Under the pieces are notes generated by a model, which worked only from the letters and a program-made list of their open reading frames with translations, was not told where the DNA came from and did not search any database. Below, piece by piece: positions 1 to 9,199 of a DNA stretch of 32,439 bases. The stretch is from Meridianimarinicoccus aquatilis. GTDB taxonomy: Bacteria > Pseudomonadota > Alphaproteobacteria > Rhodobacterales > Rhodobacteraceae. The DNA lies in NCBI RefSeq assembly GCF_004358675.1, contig NZ_SMZO01000043.1, positions 1 through 32,439 on the forward strand. The letters run 5' to 3'. The position numbers were made by a program, and so were the translations under genes. Position 1 is the stretch's first letter. Each line of letters starts with the position of its first letter.

Positions 1-1227
1 ACCGCGGCTGGCAGCGGCGAAGACGCGATAGCAAGCGGCATGACGGGTATGAATCCGCTCAACGCCAGCGCATCGACATTGTTTGCGCTTGTCAGCCGAA
101 TCCGCAACAGGGCGCAGCACCCGGACCCGGATGCCCTGCGCCGGTCGGTCGTCGCCGAAATTCGGGCGTTTGAAAGCCGCGCGATGCAGGCCCGCATCGA
201 TGAACGTTCGGTCAAAGTTGCGCGCTACGCGATTTGCGCGACGTTGGATGACGTGGTTCTGAACACGCCTTGGGGTGAAGCATCGGCTTGGTCGACGCAA
301 TCAATGGTCGGCACTTTTCACCGTGAAACGGTCGGCGGTGATCGCTTTTATGACCTGCTTTCGCGGCTTGAAAAGGATCCGGCCACGAACATTGACCTGC
401 TGGAGTTTCTCTTCATGTGCCTGTCGCTGGGCTTTGAAGGACGGCTGCGCGTTGAACAAGGGGGGCGGGACAAGCATGCGCAGGTACGTGACGGGCTGGC
501 GCGGATTATTCGCGCGCATCGCGGCGCAGTGGAGCAGGATCTTTCCCCGCATTGGCAAGGGGTCGAAAAGCGTCACAAGCGGCTCTCGGCTTGGCGCCCT
601 GTCTGGATCGCGGTCGCGGCTGTTGGTGCCCTGCTGGGCACAGGATTTATCGGGCTGACTTATGCGTTATCGACCGGCACGGCGGACCTGACTGACCGGT
701 TGGCAGGAATTGACCGCGTTGGTGTTGCCGCGCTTGAACGTCGTGCGCCGCCGGTTATCGCTGTGCCGACGGTCGATGAAGAAGCGCAACTCAAGCGGGT
801 TGCTGGCTTTCTGGACGTTGAAATCAACGATGGGATCGTGAAGGTATTTCAGAACGCCAATACGATTACCGTCCGGCTGACCGGGGCGGGCATGTTCAAA
901 TCCGCTTCGGACAGTTTGCAACCGGCATTTGAAACACCGCTGTCACGTGTGGCAGATGCCCTGAACGACACCACGGGGCCGGTGATCATCGCCGGGCATT
1001 CTGACAACGTGCCGATCAGGTCCGCGCGTTTTCCAAACAACCTTGCCTTGTCGCTGGCGCGCGCGGAGTCGGTCAAAGACTTTTTGTCGGGAAAAATAAA
1101 CGATCCAAGCCGCCTCAAGGCGGAGGGCCGCGCCGATAAGGAACCGATTATGTCGAATGACACAGCCGAAGGCCGCGCGACGAACCGGCGGATTGAGATC
1201 GTTCTCGTGCGGAAGGACATTCAGTAA
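1..1227 (+). CDS. tssL: T6SS inner-membrane protein TssL (DotU/ImpK) with C-terminal OmpA domain, 5' partial
   Basis: TssL joins TssM and TssJ in the T6SS membrane complex. The reading frame is open from base 1 with no stop, and the family motif GMNPLNAS begins only about 15 codons in. The true start is therefore probably upstream, and the ATG at 40 is an internal Met. Numbering from that Met, the cytoplasmic DotU domain covers about residues 4-165. A single transmembrane helix follows at about 187-210. An OmpA-like peptidoglycan-binding domain covers about 290-390, with IIAGHSDNVPI and a terminal NRRIEIVL. This is an 'evolved' TssL that binds peptidoglycan directly instead of through TagL. 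The stop codon overlaps the tssM start by one base, which implies translational coupling. The family call is very secure; the N-terminus is unknown. Confidence 0.93.
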   Translation, partial: TAAGSGEDAIASGMTGMNPLNASASTLFALVSRIRNRAQHPDPDALRRSVVAEIRAFESRAMQARIDERSVKVARYAICATLDDVVLNTPWGEASAWSTQSMVGTFHRETVGGDRFYDLLSRLEKDPATNIDLLEFLFMCLSLGFEGRLRVEQGGRDKHAQVRDGLARIIRAHRGAVEQDLSPHWQGVEKRHKRLSAWRPVWIAVAAVGALLGTGFIGLTYALSTGTADLTDRLAGIDRVGVAALERRAPPVIAVPTVDEEAQLKRVAGFLDVEINDGIVKVFQNANTITVRLTGAGMFKSASDSLQPAFETPLSRVADALNDTTGPVIIAGHSDNVPIRSARFPNNLALSLARAESVKDFLSGKINDPSRLKAEGRADKEPIMSNDTAEGRATNRRIEIVLVRKDIQ

Positions 1228-4200
1228 TGGGCAAGATCTTACGAGCGTTGGGGTCTGCCATTGGCATCACGATCATCGTGGCTTTGTCCTTGTCCCTGTG
1301 TATCTGGTTTCTGGGCGGATTCCTTGGGATCGGCGATGCGCGCCCATTGGAAAGCGTTGTGGGCCGGATTGTCGGGCTGGGTGTCTTGTGGATTATCGCG
1401 CTGGTTTTGGTGCTGCTTTTCCTGCTGACCGGCCGAAAGCGCGACGCCGAGATGACCGAAGAGATCGTCACGGCAGCGGATACCGCGACCAATGATGACG
1501 GAATTGTTCGGGCGGAACTTGACGAGATGCGCGGCAAACTGCGCACGGCGCTTGGCAAATTACGCAAGTCCAAGTTGGGACGCGGGCATCTTTATGATCT
1601 GCCTTGGTATGTCATTATTGGCCCTCCCGGCGCAGGCAAAACGACCGCCATCGTCAATTCCGGGCTGCAATTCCCCTTGGCCGACGACATGGGAAAAACC
1701 GCCATCGGGGGTGTCGGCGGCACGCGCAACTGCGATTGGTGGTTTACCGACAACGCGGTGCTTGTGGATACTGCCGGGCGCTATACCACTCATGAAAGCG
1801 ATAGTGACGCCGACAATGCGGCGTGGCTTGGGTTCCTTGGAATTCTCAAAAAGTATCGCAAGCGTCAGCCGATCAACGGGGCAATTGTGGCCATCAGTTT
1901 GTCTGATCTGTCTATGCAGGATGAACAGACTCAAAAGAACCACGCTGCTGCGATCCGCCGCCGTCTGAGCGAGTTGCGCGAAAAACTTGGCGTCCGGTTC
2001 CCGGTCTATGTCTTGTTCACCAAGGCTGATTTGCTGGCTGGATTCATCGAATTCTTCGACCCCCTTGGCAAAGAGGCGCGCGGGCAAGTCTGGGGATTCA
2101 CCTTGCCATTGGGCAAGCCCAAAGACGGTGCCGGGCCGCTCGGAGCATTTGACGCTGAATACGGTGCACTTGTGGACCGGCTGAATGCACAGTCACTGGA
2201 CCGTATGCAGGCGGAAAGCGACACGCAGAAACGAAGCTTGATCGCGGGATTTCCAGCGCAGGTGTCATCGGTTCGCCAAGTCGCCAAAGATTTCCTTTCA
2301 GAATTGTTCCAAGACAATCGGTTCGAATATGCGCCCTTGCTTCGCGGCGTGTATTTCACGTCGGGCACGCAAGAAGGCTCGCCCATTGACCGTTTGATGA
2401 TGGGAATGGCGCGCACCTTTGGCATCGGTCGCCAAGCGATTGGCAGCGGCAGCGGGACGGGACGGTCGTATTTCCTGACGCATTTGTTTGAACGGGTGAT
2501 GTTCCCTGAATCCGGGCTCGTTTCTGCCGATGACAAGGTGGAGCGGCGTTATCGTTGGTCAAAACGGGCTGCATTGGCTGCGACGCTGCTGGTGGCCGCC
2601 GGCATGGGCACGGTTTGGACCAGAAGTTATTTGGGCAACACTCAGCTTGTTGCGGATTTGTCGGCGCAAACCGCACAATATGACGAGGCGGAAAAGCTGA
2701 TTCCGCCAAGCCCCGTGGGCGATACGGACCTGCCTGCCGTTGTGCCGGCATTGAATATTCTCAGGGACATGCCTGTAAATCCAGCGACGGGTGAGGCCGA
2801 AATTCCCGAAGGTTTGGGATGGGGGCTGTATCAAGGTGACATTGTCGGCACACAAGCGCAGCAGGCCTACCGGGCCGCGCTGAACGAACACTTGTTGCCG
2901 CGCCTGTTGTTGCGGCTGGAAGAACAGATGCAGAGCAACATCAACAACTCTGATCTGCTCTATGAAGCCCTAAAAATATATCTGATGCTGGGTTTGATCG
3001 GCCCGATGAATGCGGATCAAATCACTGAGTGGATGCAAGTAGATTGGCTGTTGGCTTACCCTGGTCCGCAGCGGGCGGAATTGCGCGATGACCTGGGCCT
3101 GCACTTGCAGGCCATGTTGAACCAACCAATGGATCAGATCACGCTGAACAACGATCTGGTAACTCAGGTTCAAGGCGTGTTGGCCCGGATGCCTCAGGCG
3201 CAGCGAGTCTATAACGGAATTATCAACAGTTCAGCTGCGACGCAGCTTCCGCAATGGCGGCTCACGGACGTTGGCGGCCCTTCTCTCGCGCGGGCCTTCG
3301 TCAGGTCCAGCAATGTTCCGCTAAGCGAGGGAATTCCCGGCATTTACACCTATGATGGCTTCAACGGCGTTTTCTTGGGTGAGGCCCTCGGCGTTGCGGA
3401 ACGCATACAGCGCGATGCTTGGGTTCTGGGCGAAGACTATGCCGTAGAGCAAAGCGATGCGTCTCTGTCTGCGCTCAGCCGGGATGTTCTTGACCTGTAT
3501 TACAACGACTTCATCGCACAGTATGACAAGATGTTGGCAGAGCTGGATATCATACCGCTGGTGTCCCTTAGTCATGCGGTCGAAGTGACAAATGTGCTGT
3601 CTGGGCCAACCTCACCCATTGTGAACGTGCTCAACGCAGTTGCGCAGGAAACGGAACTGACGCGCGCGCCCGAGCCAGAAGAAGACGAAGGCGGCGCTTC
3701 CGGCGATCAGGCGGCCGCAGCAGGAAAAGTTGCTGGCAAAGCTTTGAAGGTGAAGGTCCCGAAGCTGAGCCCGGCTGCTGCGAAGCTGTTGAAGACGCTG
3801 AATACATCGCAGGGCGGAACAGGCGAGATCCCTGACCAACCCGGCCAGTATGTCGAGGATCGGTTCCAATGGTTGCAGGACCTTGTCAGCGCCCCTGACG
3901 GTCAACCCTCGCAGCTTGACTTGATGATTCAATCGCTGACGCTGGTCTATCAGGAACTCAACAAGCTGAATTTTGCAGGCGGACTTGGTACGCCGGATAC
4001 GCAAGTGTCGGCCCTTGCGCAGTTTCAGGCAGACGCGGCCCGCCTGGAAGGTCCGATGCAACGCTGGGCGCAACAGATTGCTGTTGGCTCGTCCGGGATT
4101 ACGGCTGACAGCACGCGTGCAGGGTTGAATGCCCAATGGCAAGCCAGCGTGCTGCCTATGTGTAACCAAGCGACATCCAGCGCATACCCATTTGACCGGC

Positions 4201-4820
4201 GTGCCGCAGCCGATATTTCTATGGCGGATTTTACGCGACTGTTTTCGCCGGGTGGGTTGATCGACAGTTTCTTCACCCAAAACCTTGCGGAATATGTCGA
4301 CATTCGCACCCGGCCCTGGACTTGGAAATCTGGCGGCGGCGGTGATCTGGGTATTTCGCAATCGGTCTTGCAGCAGTTTCAGTATGCATCTGAGATCCGA
4401 GACGCGTTTTTCGCGGCTGGGCCGGTCGCGGGCGTGCAGTTTCAGATCACGCCATATTCGCTCGATCCAAATGCAGAGGCGATCATCCTTGAGATTGATG
4501 GGCAAACGATTTCCTATCAAAGCAGCGGTAGCCAGCCACGCCCGTCATCTGTGTCATGGCCCGGAAGTGTCGGGCTGGCGCGGGTCACCTTCCTGCCGCC
4601 AACGCGCGACTCTGAAAGTGCGTTGAACCGTGATGGTCCGTGGGGGTGGTTCCGTTTGCTTGATGCCGCCGAAATACGTGATACCAGCGCTTCAGACCGC
4701 AAGAGGGTGATCTTTAGTATCGGCGGGCGGATTGCAATTTTTGAAATGCAGGCTGGGTCGGTTCTAAACCCCTTCGCGCTGCCAGCTTTGTCAGCGTTCA
4801 GCTGCCCAGAAACTTTCTGA
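1227..4820 (+). CDS. tssM: T6SS membrane-complex protein TssM (IcmF)
   Basis: TssM spans the inner membrane and periplasm and connects TssL with the outer-membrane lipoprotein TssJ. The 1197-residue length is normal for the family. Two N-terminal membrane helices lie at about 9-31 and 47-68. A cytoplasmic NTPase-like domain follows with Walker A GPPGAGKTT (132-140), DTAGRY (181-186) and TKAD (265-268), so the ATP/GTP site looks intact. The motif RGVYFTSGTQEG (about 373-384) is typical of IcmF. A third helix lies at about 447-465, and the remaining ~730 residues are periplasmic. A charged, Ala/Gly/Lys-rich low-complexity stretch around residues 812-855 interrupts the periplasmic part. The ATG overlaps the tssL stop (TAATG). 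tagF follows within 2 bases, so this is one operon. Confidence 0.97.
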   Translation: MGKILRALGSAIGITIIVALSLSLCIWFLGGFLGIGDARPLESVVGRIVGLGVLWIIALVLVLLFLLTGRKRDAEMTEEIVTAADTATNDDGIVRAELDEMRGKLRTALGKLRKSKLGRGHLYDLPWYVIIGPPGAGKTTAIVNSGLQFPLADDMGKTAIGGVGGTRNCDWWFTDNAVLVDTAGRYTTHESDSDADNAAWLGFLGILKKYRKRQPINGAIVAISLSDLSMQDEQTQKNHAAAIRRRLSELREKLGVRFPVYVLFTKADLLAGFIEFFDPLGKEARGQVWGFTLPLGKPKDGAGPLGAFDAEYGALVDRLNAQSLDRMQAESDTQKRSLIAGFPAQVSSVRQVAKDFLSELFQDNRFEYAPLLRGVYFTSGTQEGSPIDRLMMGMARTFGIGRQAIGSGSGTGRSYFLTHLFERVMFPESGLVSADDKVERRYRWSKRAALAATLLVAAGMGTVWTRSYLGNTQLVADLSAQTAQYDEAEKLIPPSPVGDTDLPAVVPALNILRDMPVNPATGEAEIPEGLGWGLYQGDIVGTQAQQAYRAALNEHLLPRLLLRLEEQMQSNINNSDLLYEALKIYLMLGLIGPMNADQITEWMQVDWLLAYPGPQRAELRDDLGLHLQAMLNQPMDQITLNNDLVTQVQGVLARMPQAQRVYNGIINSSAATQLPQWRLTDVGGPSLARAFVRSSNVPLSEGIPGIYTYDGFNGVFLGEALGVAERIQRDAWVLGEDYAVEQSDASLSALSRDVLDLYYNDFIAQYDKMLAELDIIPLVSLSHAVEVTNVLSGPTSPIVNVLNAVAQETELTRAPEPEEDEGGASGDQAAAAGKVAGKALKVKVPKLSPAAAKLLKTLNTSQGGTGEIPDQPGQYVEDRFQWLQDLVSAPDGQPSQLDLMIQSLTLVYQELNKLNFAGGLGTPDTQVSALAQFQADAARLEGPMQRWAQQIAVGSSGITADSTRAGLNAQWQASVLPMCNQATSSAYPFDRRAAADISMADFTRLFSPGGLIDSFFTQNLAEYVDIRTRPWTWKSGGGGDLGISQSVLQQFQYASEIRDAFFAAGPVAGVQFQITPYSLDPNAEAIILEIDGQTISYQSSGSQPRPSSVSWPGSVGLARVTFLPPTRDSESALNRDGPWGWFRLLDAAEIRDTSASDRKRVIFSIGGRIAIFEMQAGSVLNPFALPALSAFSCPETF

Positions 4821-4822
4821 CG

Positions 4823-5515
4823 GTGGCTGGCTTCGGTGCCTTTGGGAAGATGCCCACTTTGGGTGACTTTTTCCGGTTCGACCTGCCGCAGGATTTCGTT
4901 GTTGCTTGGGACCGTTGGCTGCAAAGGGGGCTGGTTCAGGTGCGCGCCGATCTTGGGGCGCGTTGGGCCGAATGCTATACGTCCGCACCGATCTGGCGGT
5001 TTACGTTAACGGCAGGGCTTGCCGGGTCATTTGGGGCGCAGGGTATCGTTATGCCGTCAATAGATCGGGTCGGTCGGCAATTCCCGCTGACGCTGGCTGC
5101 GCCCATACCGGCCGGCAGATCAGCCGTTCTTGGCCACCTTGGCGCGACCCGGACCTTTGAAGCGTTGGAAACCATTGCGCTTGATGCGCTTGGGGATGTG
5201 ATGACGCTGCCGCGCCTGACAGAACGGGTGCGCGGCGTACGATTGCCGGTTTTGCCCGGTTTGCCCGAGTGCGCAGTGTCGCCGGGTCTATTGGCGATCA
5301 GCGTATCCGATGGAACAGACGTGTCCCACACGATTGCAGCCCATGAGGCGGGACACCGGTTCAAGGCACCTTCGATCTGGAGTGCGGCTCTTTCTGGCGC
5401 TGACAGAGTGATGCTGGCGGAAGGGTTGCCCGGCCCACGCCGGATGCGTGGTCTGTTTGATCTGGGCGCGGATGTTTGGCGCGACATTCCTGCGAGTGAA
5501 AGGATCCTGTCATGA
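4823..5515 (+). CDS. tagF: T6SS-associated protein TagF (ImpM family)
   Basis: TagF is a post-translational repressor of T6SS assembly; in Pseudomonas and Agrobacterium it acts on Fha or TssL-linked steps. The N-terminus contains FGKMPTLGDFFR, the hallmark opening of the ImpM/TagF family, and the 230-residue length fits an unfused TagF. In some alphaproteobacteria TagF is fused to the phosphatase PppA. Here the two are separate but overlap by ATGA (5512-5515), so they are likely translationally coupled. The start is GTG two bases after the tssM stop; no ATG lies before the conserved motif. It is soluble and presumably cytoplasmic, with no signal peptide or membrane helix seen. Confidence 0.9.
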   Translation: MAGFGAFGKMPTLGDFFRFDLPQDFVVAWDRWLQRGLVQVRADLGARWAECYTSAPIWRFTLTAGLAGSFGAQGIVMPSIDRVGRQFPLTLAAPIPAGRSAVLGHLGATRTFEALETIALDALGDVMTLPRLTERVRGVRLPVLPGLPECAVSPGLLAISVSDGTDVSHTIAAHEAGHRFKAPSIWSAALSGADRVMLAEGLPGPRRMRGLFDLGADVWRDIPASERILS

Positions 5516-6225
5516 GTGGTTTAAGGTACAATGCAGTCACCCATGTGGGGCGCGTCCGAAAAATCAATGAAGACAGTATTCTGGCGCTGCCGGATCAGGG
5601 AATTTGGGTCGTGGCTGACGGTATGGGCGGGCATGCGGCGGGTGATTTTGCATCACAAACCGTCGTCGAAACCGTAGCGGCGCTGCCGCATAATCTTGAG
5701 CCCGCTGACCGGATGCGGGGACTCCGCGGTGCCATCCAGAAAGCGCATGACGCGATCCAGATCGAGGCGGAAAGAAAAGGGGGCGTCACGATTGGCGCTG
5801 CGGTTGTTGCACTCATGATTGCCGATGGTCATTTCGTGGCGTTCTGGTCAGGCGATAGCCGTCTGTATCTTTACCGAGATGGGGTGATTGATTTGCTGAC
5901 GTCGGATCATTCTGTCGTGGCCGAGTTGGTTAAGTCAGGTCAAATGACGTGGGACGAAGCCGAAATGCACCCGCATTCAAATGCGATTACTCATGCTGTT
6001 GGCGTCGGCGACGCACCCGGTCTTGAGAAAATTCGTGGGGTTGTCCGCCCCGGCGACCGGTTCTTGCTATGCTCTGATGGGCTGAACAAGTACGCAGGGT
6101 TTGAAACCCTGCGCGGGGTTCTCGAAAGCGCCCCGATTGAGACTGCCACCGAAACACTGCTCCAAATCGCCCTTGATGGTGGGGGCAAGGACAATATTTC
6201 GGTGATAGTTGTGGATGTTTCCTGA
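5512..6225 (+). CDS. pppA: PP2C-type Ser/Thr protein phosphatase PppA (T6SS)
   Basis: PppA-type phosphatases reverse PpkA phosphorylation of the T6SS Fha protein and switch the apparatus off. The 237-residue protein is a bare PP2C domain. The metal-binding motifs NEDS (19-22) and VADGMGGHAAGD (34-45) are present, as are SGDSRLYLYR, LLCSDGLNKY and the final KDNISVIVVDV. All core acidic ligands are visible, so the enzyme should be active. The ATG overlaps the tagF stop. The gene ends 12 bases from the convergently transcribed kinase gene, and no obvious terminator lies between them. Antisense overlap of the two transcripts is therefore plausible. Confidence 0.93.
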   Translation: MSGLRYNAVTHVGRVRKINEDSILALPDQGIWVVADGMGGHAAGDFASQTVVETVAALPHNLEPADRMRGLRGAIQKAHDAIQIEAERKGGVTIGAAVVALMIADGHFVAFWSGDSRLYLYRDGVIDLLTSDHSVVAELVKSGQMTWDEAEMHPHSNAITHAVGVGDAPGLEKIRGVVRPGDRFLLCSDGLNKYAGFETLRGVLESAPIETATETLLQIALDGGGKDNISVIVVDVS

Positions 6226-6237
6226 AGCGGTTTTCGA

Positions 6238-8379
6238 TCAGGGTTTCAGGGTCGTCAAAATGCGCGAATCCAGCGACACCACCCGATCCCGTCGTTCACC
6301 CAATGCGTCGGCATACCCGAAAGCGGATTCCGTTGTCGGGCGCATGCCATCGAGAAACTGTGCACCAGACCGGATCACCAGCACCTGTGTTTTGCCAAGC
6401 GCGGTTTCATCGACCACAAATGCCAGCTTCTTACCACCGGACTCTGCAGCTTCGGCAAGGGTGTGGGCAAGGCGTATGGTTACCGGGCCAGTTTGCCCTT
6501 CGCGCAGCGCTTCGATGCTGTTTTCTGTGCGGTTCACATTTGGCATCAGGTGAAACACTTTTCCGGACACATCCAGAGCCGAGACAAAGACGAAACCGTC
6601 CGTAACATCCGCGGGAATGACAAGGTCAATTACTGGGTTCTGACCGACAAAGAATGTCCCGCCGTCATTTGGCGCTCCTGTGTCGCCAAAGCTGAACAGA
6701 ACCTTGAAGTCCCCCGAGGGCGCGTCTGGCAAAACAGAATCGAACATGCATAGGGTTTGGTTGAGCACGTCTGCCTTTACATCCACTTCCCGGTGGCCTG
6801 AAATTCGTTGGATTGCATCCACCAGACCGTCGCGCGCGCCTTCTGACGCAATTCTGCCACCTACACGAATGAGATCCGCGTTGGTGTATCCAAGCTGTGG
6901 CGCATCGATCAGGTGCAATGGGCCGCAGTCTTCATACGCTTTCAGAATAGGATCGAGAACAGACGCAGCAAGAACCCGAGGGCCAAGTTCTACTGCTGCA
7001 TCCATCTGAAGCCCGGATGAATTGGCGACAAGACTGAGCTCACGGTTCAGTTGCTCATATTCATTGCGGTCAAACGTCAAAGCCTCGACCCGGACATCGT
7101 TGTTCACAACTTCGATGCGCCATTCTGGAAGTGTGTCGACGGAGTCCAGAATATCGATGACAGCATTGCCCCAATTCTCGGTAATGTTGCCGCGGGCAAG
7201 TGTGAAGTTGCTGCTTCCGTTCAACTCTAAAACCATCTGGGCCAGAGTATTGGAAACGTCTTCGGACGGGACCGACCCTTCGCCGTGGATATTGCCAGTT
7301 ACCGGGTGTTCGATAACCAGTTTATAGGGCTCGGCAAGAGGTAGCGATGGGCCAAGCAACGTGTCCAAAGCCCCGCTAAAATATGCGCCGGCCCCCGCTG
7401 CTGCCAGAACAACAACCGAAGCTGCTGCCACCAAGCCGCCGCGCCCCTTTTTGGACGTGGGCGGTGATGTCGGGGTTGGTGCAGGGCGGGAAGGTGGAGC
7501 GACTTTTGCGGCCGGTGTCGCCGGACGCGGCGCAATGACCGTGGCCTCTTCCATCGGATCTTCGGTGACGGTGTTGCGAATGAGATCCAGAACCGCGTCG
7601 ATGTTCTGCAATCTCATTTGCGGATCAACGACCGTCATCCTGTCGATCAGTGTTTTCAGCGGCTCGGGAACACCATCTGTATCGAGGGGCGTTCCCTTTT
7701 TCTCGATCACTTCGAGCGGGTTATTCCCCATATCCGGGGCTTTGCCTCTGAACGTTGCAAGCAGCAAAGCTCCCAAAGAATAGATATCAGACCGTGCATC
7801 GCTGTTGCCGCTCAGTTGTTCGGGGGCAGCGTATGCGTATTTTCCAGCGAACTCGTTCCCGACAATTGTTTCAGCGCCGGGGTTCGTATCCTTTGCGATC
7901 CCGAAGTCGATTATGACGGCTTCCGCAGGGTTGCCGTTACGCAGAATAATATTGTCCGGCGACAGATCACGGTGGACGATCAATTTCGAATGGGCGGCTT
8001 TCAGACCTTCGGCCACACGTTCAGCGACAATCAAAAGATCGGTCGCGTTCATGCCCCCTTGCTTCAGTTTTTTATCCAGCCCGGGCCCGTCGACGAAGTC
8101 CATGACCAGAAAAACGTCGCCATTGTCGTTTCGCTGGTTGTGGTAGTAGCGGACGATGGCGTCGTGCCTGATTTCGCGAATATCCTCTTCGCGGGTCATG
8201 AGGTTGAGAAACCCTTCGTCCTGCGAGAATTCAGCCCGCAGAACCTTGAGAGCGACGCGGTTCCCCGAAATTTCACTCCGGGCTTGATATACTTCAGACG
8301 TACCGCCGCGACCCAATGTGGCTTCGATGCGGTATGTATTATTCAAAAGGTCGCCGACCTTGAACGTTGCGCCGCTCAT
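6238..8379 (-). CDS. ppkA: Membrane-anchored Ser/Thr protein kinase, PpkA-like, with DUF4384-like periplasmic domain
   Basis: This probably is the kinase that activates the T6SS by phosphorylation, opposing PppA. The cytoplasmic kinase domain (about 1-265) has the glycine loop GRGGT (23-27), ATP lysine K45, catalytic loop HRDLSPDN (136-143), DFG (158-160) and APE (185-187), so it looks active. A Pro/Thr-rich linker (about 284-312) leads to one membrane helix (about 314-336) and a ~375-residue periplasmic part. That part has a region bounded by C485 and C544, then a DUF4384-like domain (about 575-690) containing VFHLMPN. A similar pair of modules is found in the TonB-like protein of this window. 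The start has a GAGGA ribosome site 9 bases upstream. Calling it ppkA is inference from context; the periplasmic sensor differs from Pseudomonas PpkA as I know it. Confidence 0.85.
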   Translation of the reverse strand: MSGATFKVGDLLNNTYRIEATLGRGGTSEVYQARSEISGNRVALKVLRAEFSQDEGFLNLMTREEDIREIRHDAIVRYYHNQRNDNGDVFLVMDFVDGPGLDKKLKQGGMNATDLLIVAERVAEGLKAAHSKLIVHRDLSPDNIILRNGNPAEAVIIDFGIAKDTNPGAETIVGNEFAGKYAYAAPEQLSGNSDARSDIYSLGALLLATFRGKAPDMGNNPLEVIEKKGTPLDTDGVPEPLKTLIDRMTVVDPQMRLQNIDAVLDLIRNTVTEDPMEEATVIAPRPATPAAKVAPPSRPAPTPTSPPTSKKGRGGLVAAASVVVLAAAGAGAYFSGALDTLLGPSLPLAEPYKLVIEHPVTGNIHGEGSVPSEDVSNTLAQMVLELNGSSNFTLARGNITENWGNAVIDILDSVDTLPEWRIEVVNNDVRVEALTFDRNEYEQLNRELSLVANSSGLQMDAAVELGPRVLAASVLDPILKAYEDCGPLHLIDAPQLGYTNADLIRVGGRIASEGARDGLVDAIQRISGHREVDVKADVLNQTLCMFDSVLPDAPSGDFKVLFSFGDTGAPNDGGTFFVGQNPVIDLVIPADVTDGFVFVSALDVSGKVFHLMPNVNRTENSIEALREGQTGPVTIRLAHTLAEAAESGGKKLAFVVDETALGKTQVLVIRSGAQFLDGMRPTTESAFGYADALGERRDRVVSLDSRILTTLKP

Positions 8380-8443
8380 GTCGGGCGATCCTCACGATTT
8401 TTATGCGCGGAGTGTCCGCAAATTAAGACGGGCTGTCTCACGT

Positions 8444-9034
8444 TCAGCCAAGGACCTGAAATTCAACCCGGCGGTTTGCATCTGCCCGCGGATCATCGGG
8501 CAAGATCGGAGCGCGTTCGCCAACACCGACTGCTTCAAGGCGCTCTGGCGCAATCCCGCAGTCAGAAACGAGGAAGCGCTTTACTTCTTCTGCGCGAAGT
8601 TTGGAAAGACGTTCGTTATAGTCCTCAGACCCTGCAGAGTCGGTGTGTCCAAGAATGCGGAAAACGTTGACATCGATTTGTGCCATCACGTTGCAGAGCG
8701 TTGCCAGCTTGGGCTTCTGGTCTTCGCGTAATGCGGCACTGTCAAAGTCGAAGGAAATGTTTATGTTCACCTGCTCTTCGGCTGGCAACGTTTGGAACCC
8801 GACCGGGGGTTCGGCATTCGCCGTTACGGTCGTCGCGGGAGCAACCGGGGCTTCAGGCGCTGCCGAAACTTCTGGACCGCTCGACACCGGGGCGATGGAA
8901 AGACCGCGCGTCTTTTGCTTGTTGAAGCGTTCGAGGATCTGCTCTTCCGTCATTTCGGCACCATCGATGCCTTGTGCGTGTGCGGCGCCCATGACGGAAC
9001 ACAGACATAAGAGAAGAACAGAAATGCGTTTCAT
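8444..9034 (-). CDS. OmpA-family periplasmic/outer-membrane protein
   Basis: The 196-residue protein starts with a clear Sec signal peptide (MKRISVLLLCLCSVMGAAHA). A ~65-residue Pro/Ala-rich linker follows, then a C-terminal OmpA domain (about 90-196). The domain contains FDFDSAALR, ILGHTDSAGSEDYN and NRRVEFQVLG, which are the peptidoglycan (diaminopimelate) binding signatures. There is no lipobox, so it is a soluble periplasmic protein or weakly outer-membrane associated. It lies 64 bases downstream of the kinase start on the same strand, so the two are probably co-transcribed in the order OmpA then kinase. An 8-bp inverted repeat sits just upstream. It may act as a peptidoglycan anchor for the T6SS or envelope module, but this is inference. 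Confidence 0.88.
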   Translation of the reverse strand: MKRISVLLLCLCSVMGAAHAQGIDGAEMTEEQILERFNKQKTRGLSIAPVSSGPEVSAAPEAPVAPATTVTANAEPPVGFQTLPAEEQVNINISFDFDSAALREDQKPKLATLCNVMAQIDVNVFRILGHTDSAGSEDYNERLSKLRAEEVKRFLVSDCGIAPERLEAVGVGERAPILPDDPRADANRRVEFQVLG

Positions 9035-9052
9035 GGTGGTTCACCCTTTCCC

Positions 9053-9082
9053 GGCATCTTAAAGTATAGCCTACAAGATGCC
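9053..9082. promoter_or_regulatory. Inverted repeat upstream of ompA-family gene
   Basis: Perfect 8-bp arms GGCATCTT (9053-9060) and AAGATGCC (9075-9082) are separated by 14 bases. They lie 18 bases before the start codon of the minus-strand OmpA-family gene and in the region divergent from the M15 peptidase gene. It could be a regulator operator or a 5'-leader hairpin affecting OmpA translation. A smaller hairpin, GTGCC-TTGG-GGCAC, lies at 9114-9127. Neither matches a site I recognise. Confidence 0.4.
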
Positions 9083-9199
9083 CCTAATCATCACAATACA
9101 CTAGCAAGCTTCTGTGCCTTGGGGCACGCCCGCTAGGATTGACTTAGTCTATGCATCAAAGCACGATATTGCTTCCACGTCGTTACCGGAGTTCGGGGC

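Noticed and set aside
3612-4520. 302-codon minus-strand frame inside tssM
   Set aside because: It is Arg/Gln/Leu-rich with no recognisable motif and lies wholly inside the well-supported TssM periplasmic region, so it is a codon-bias shadow.
7618-8670. 350-codon plus-strand frame opposite the kinase gene
   Set aside because: The kinase motifs on the minus strand are unmistakable; the plus-strand translation shows no domain and spans two real genes.
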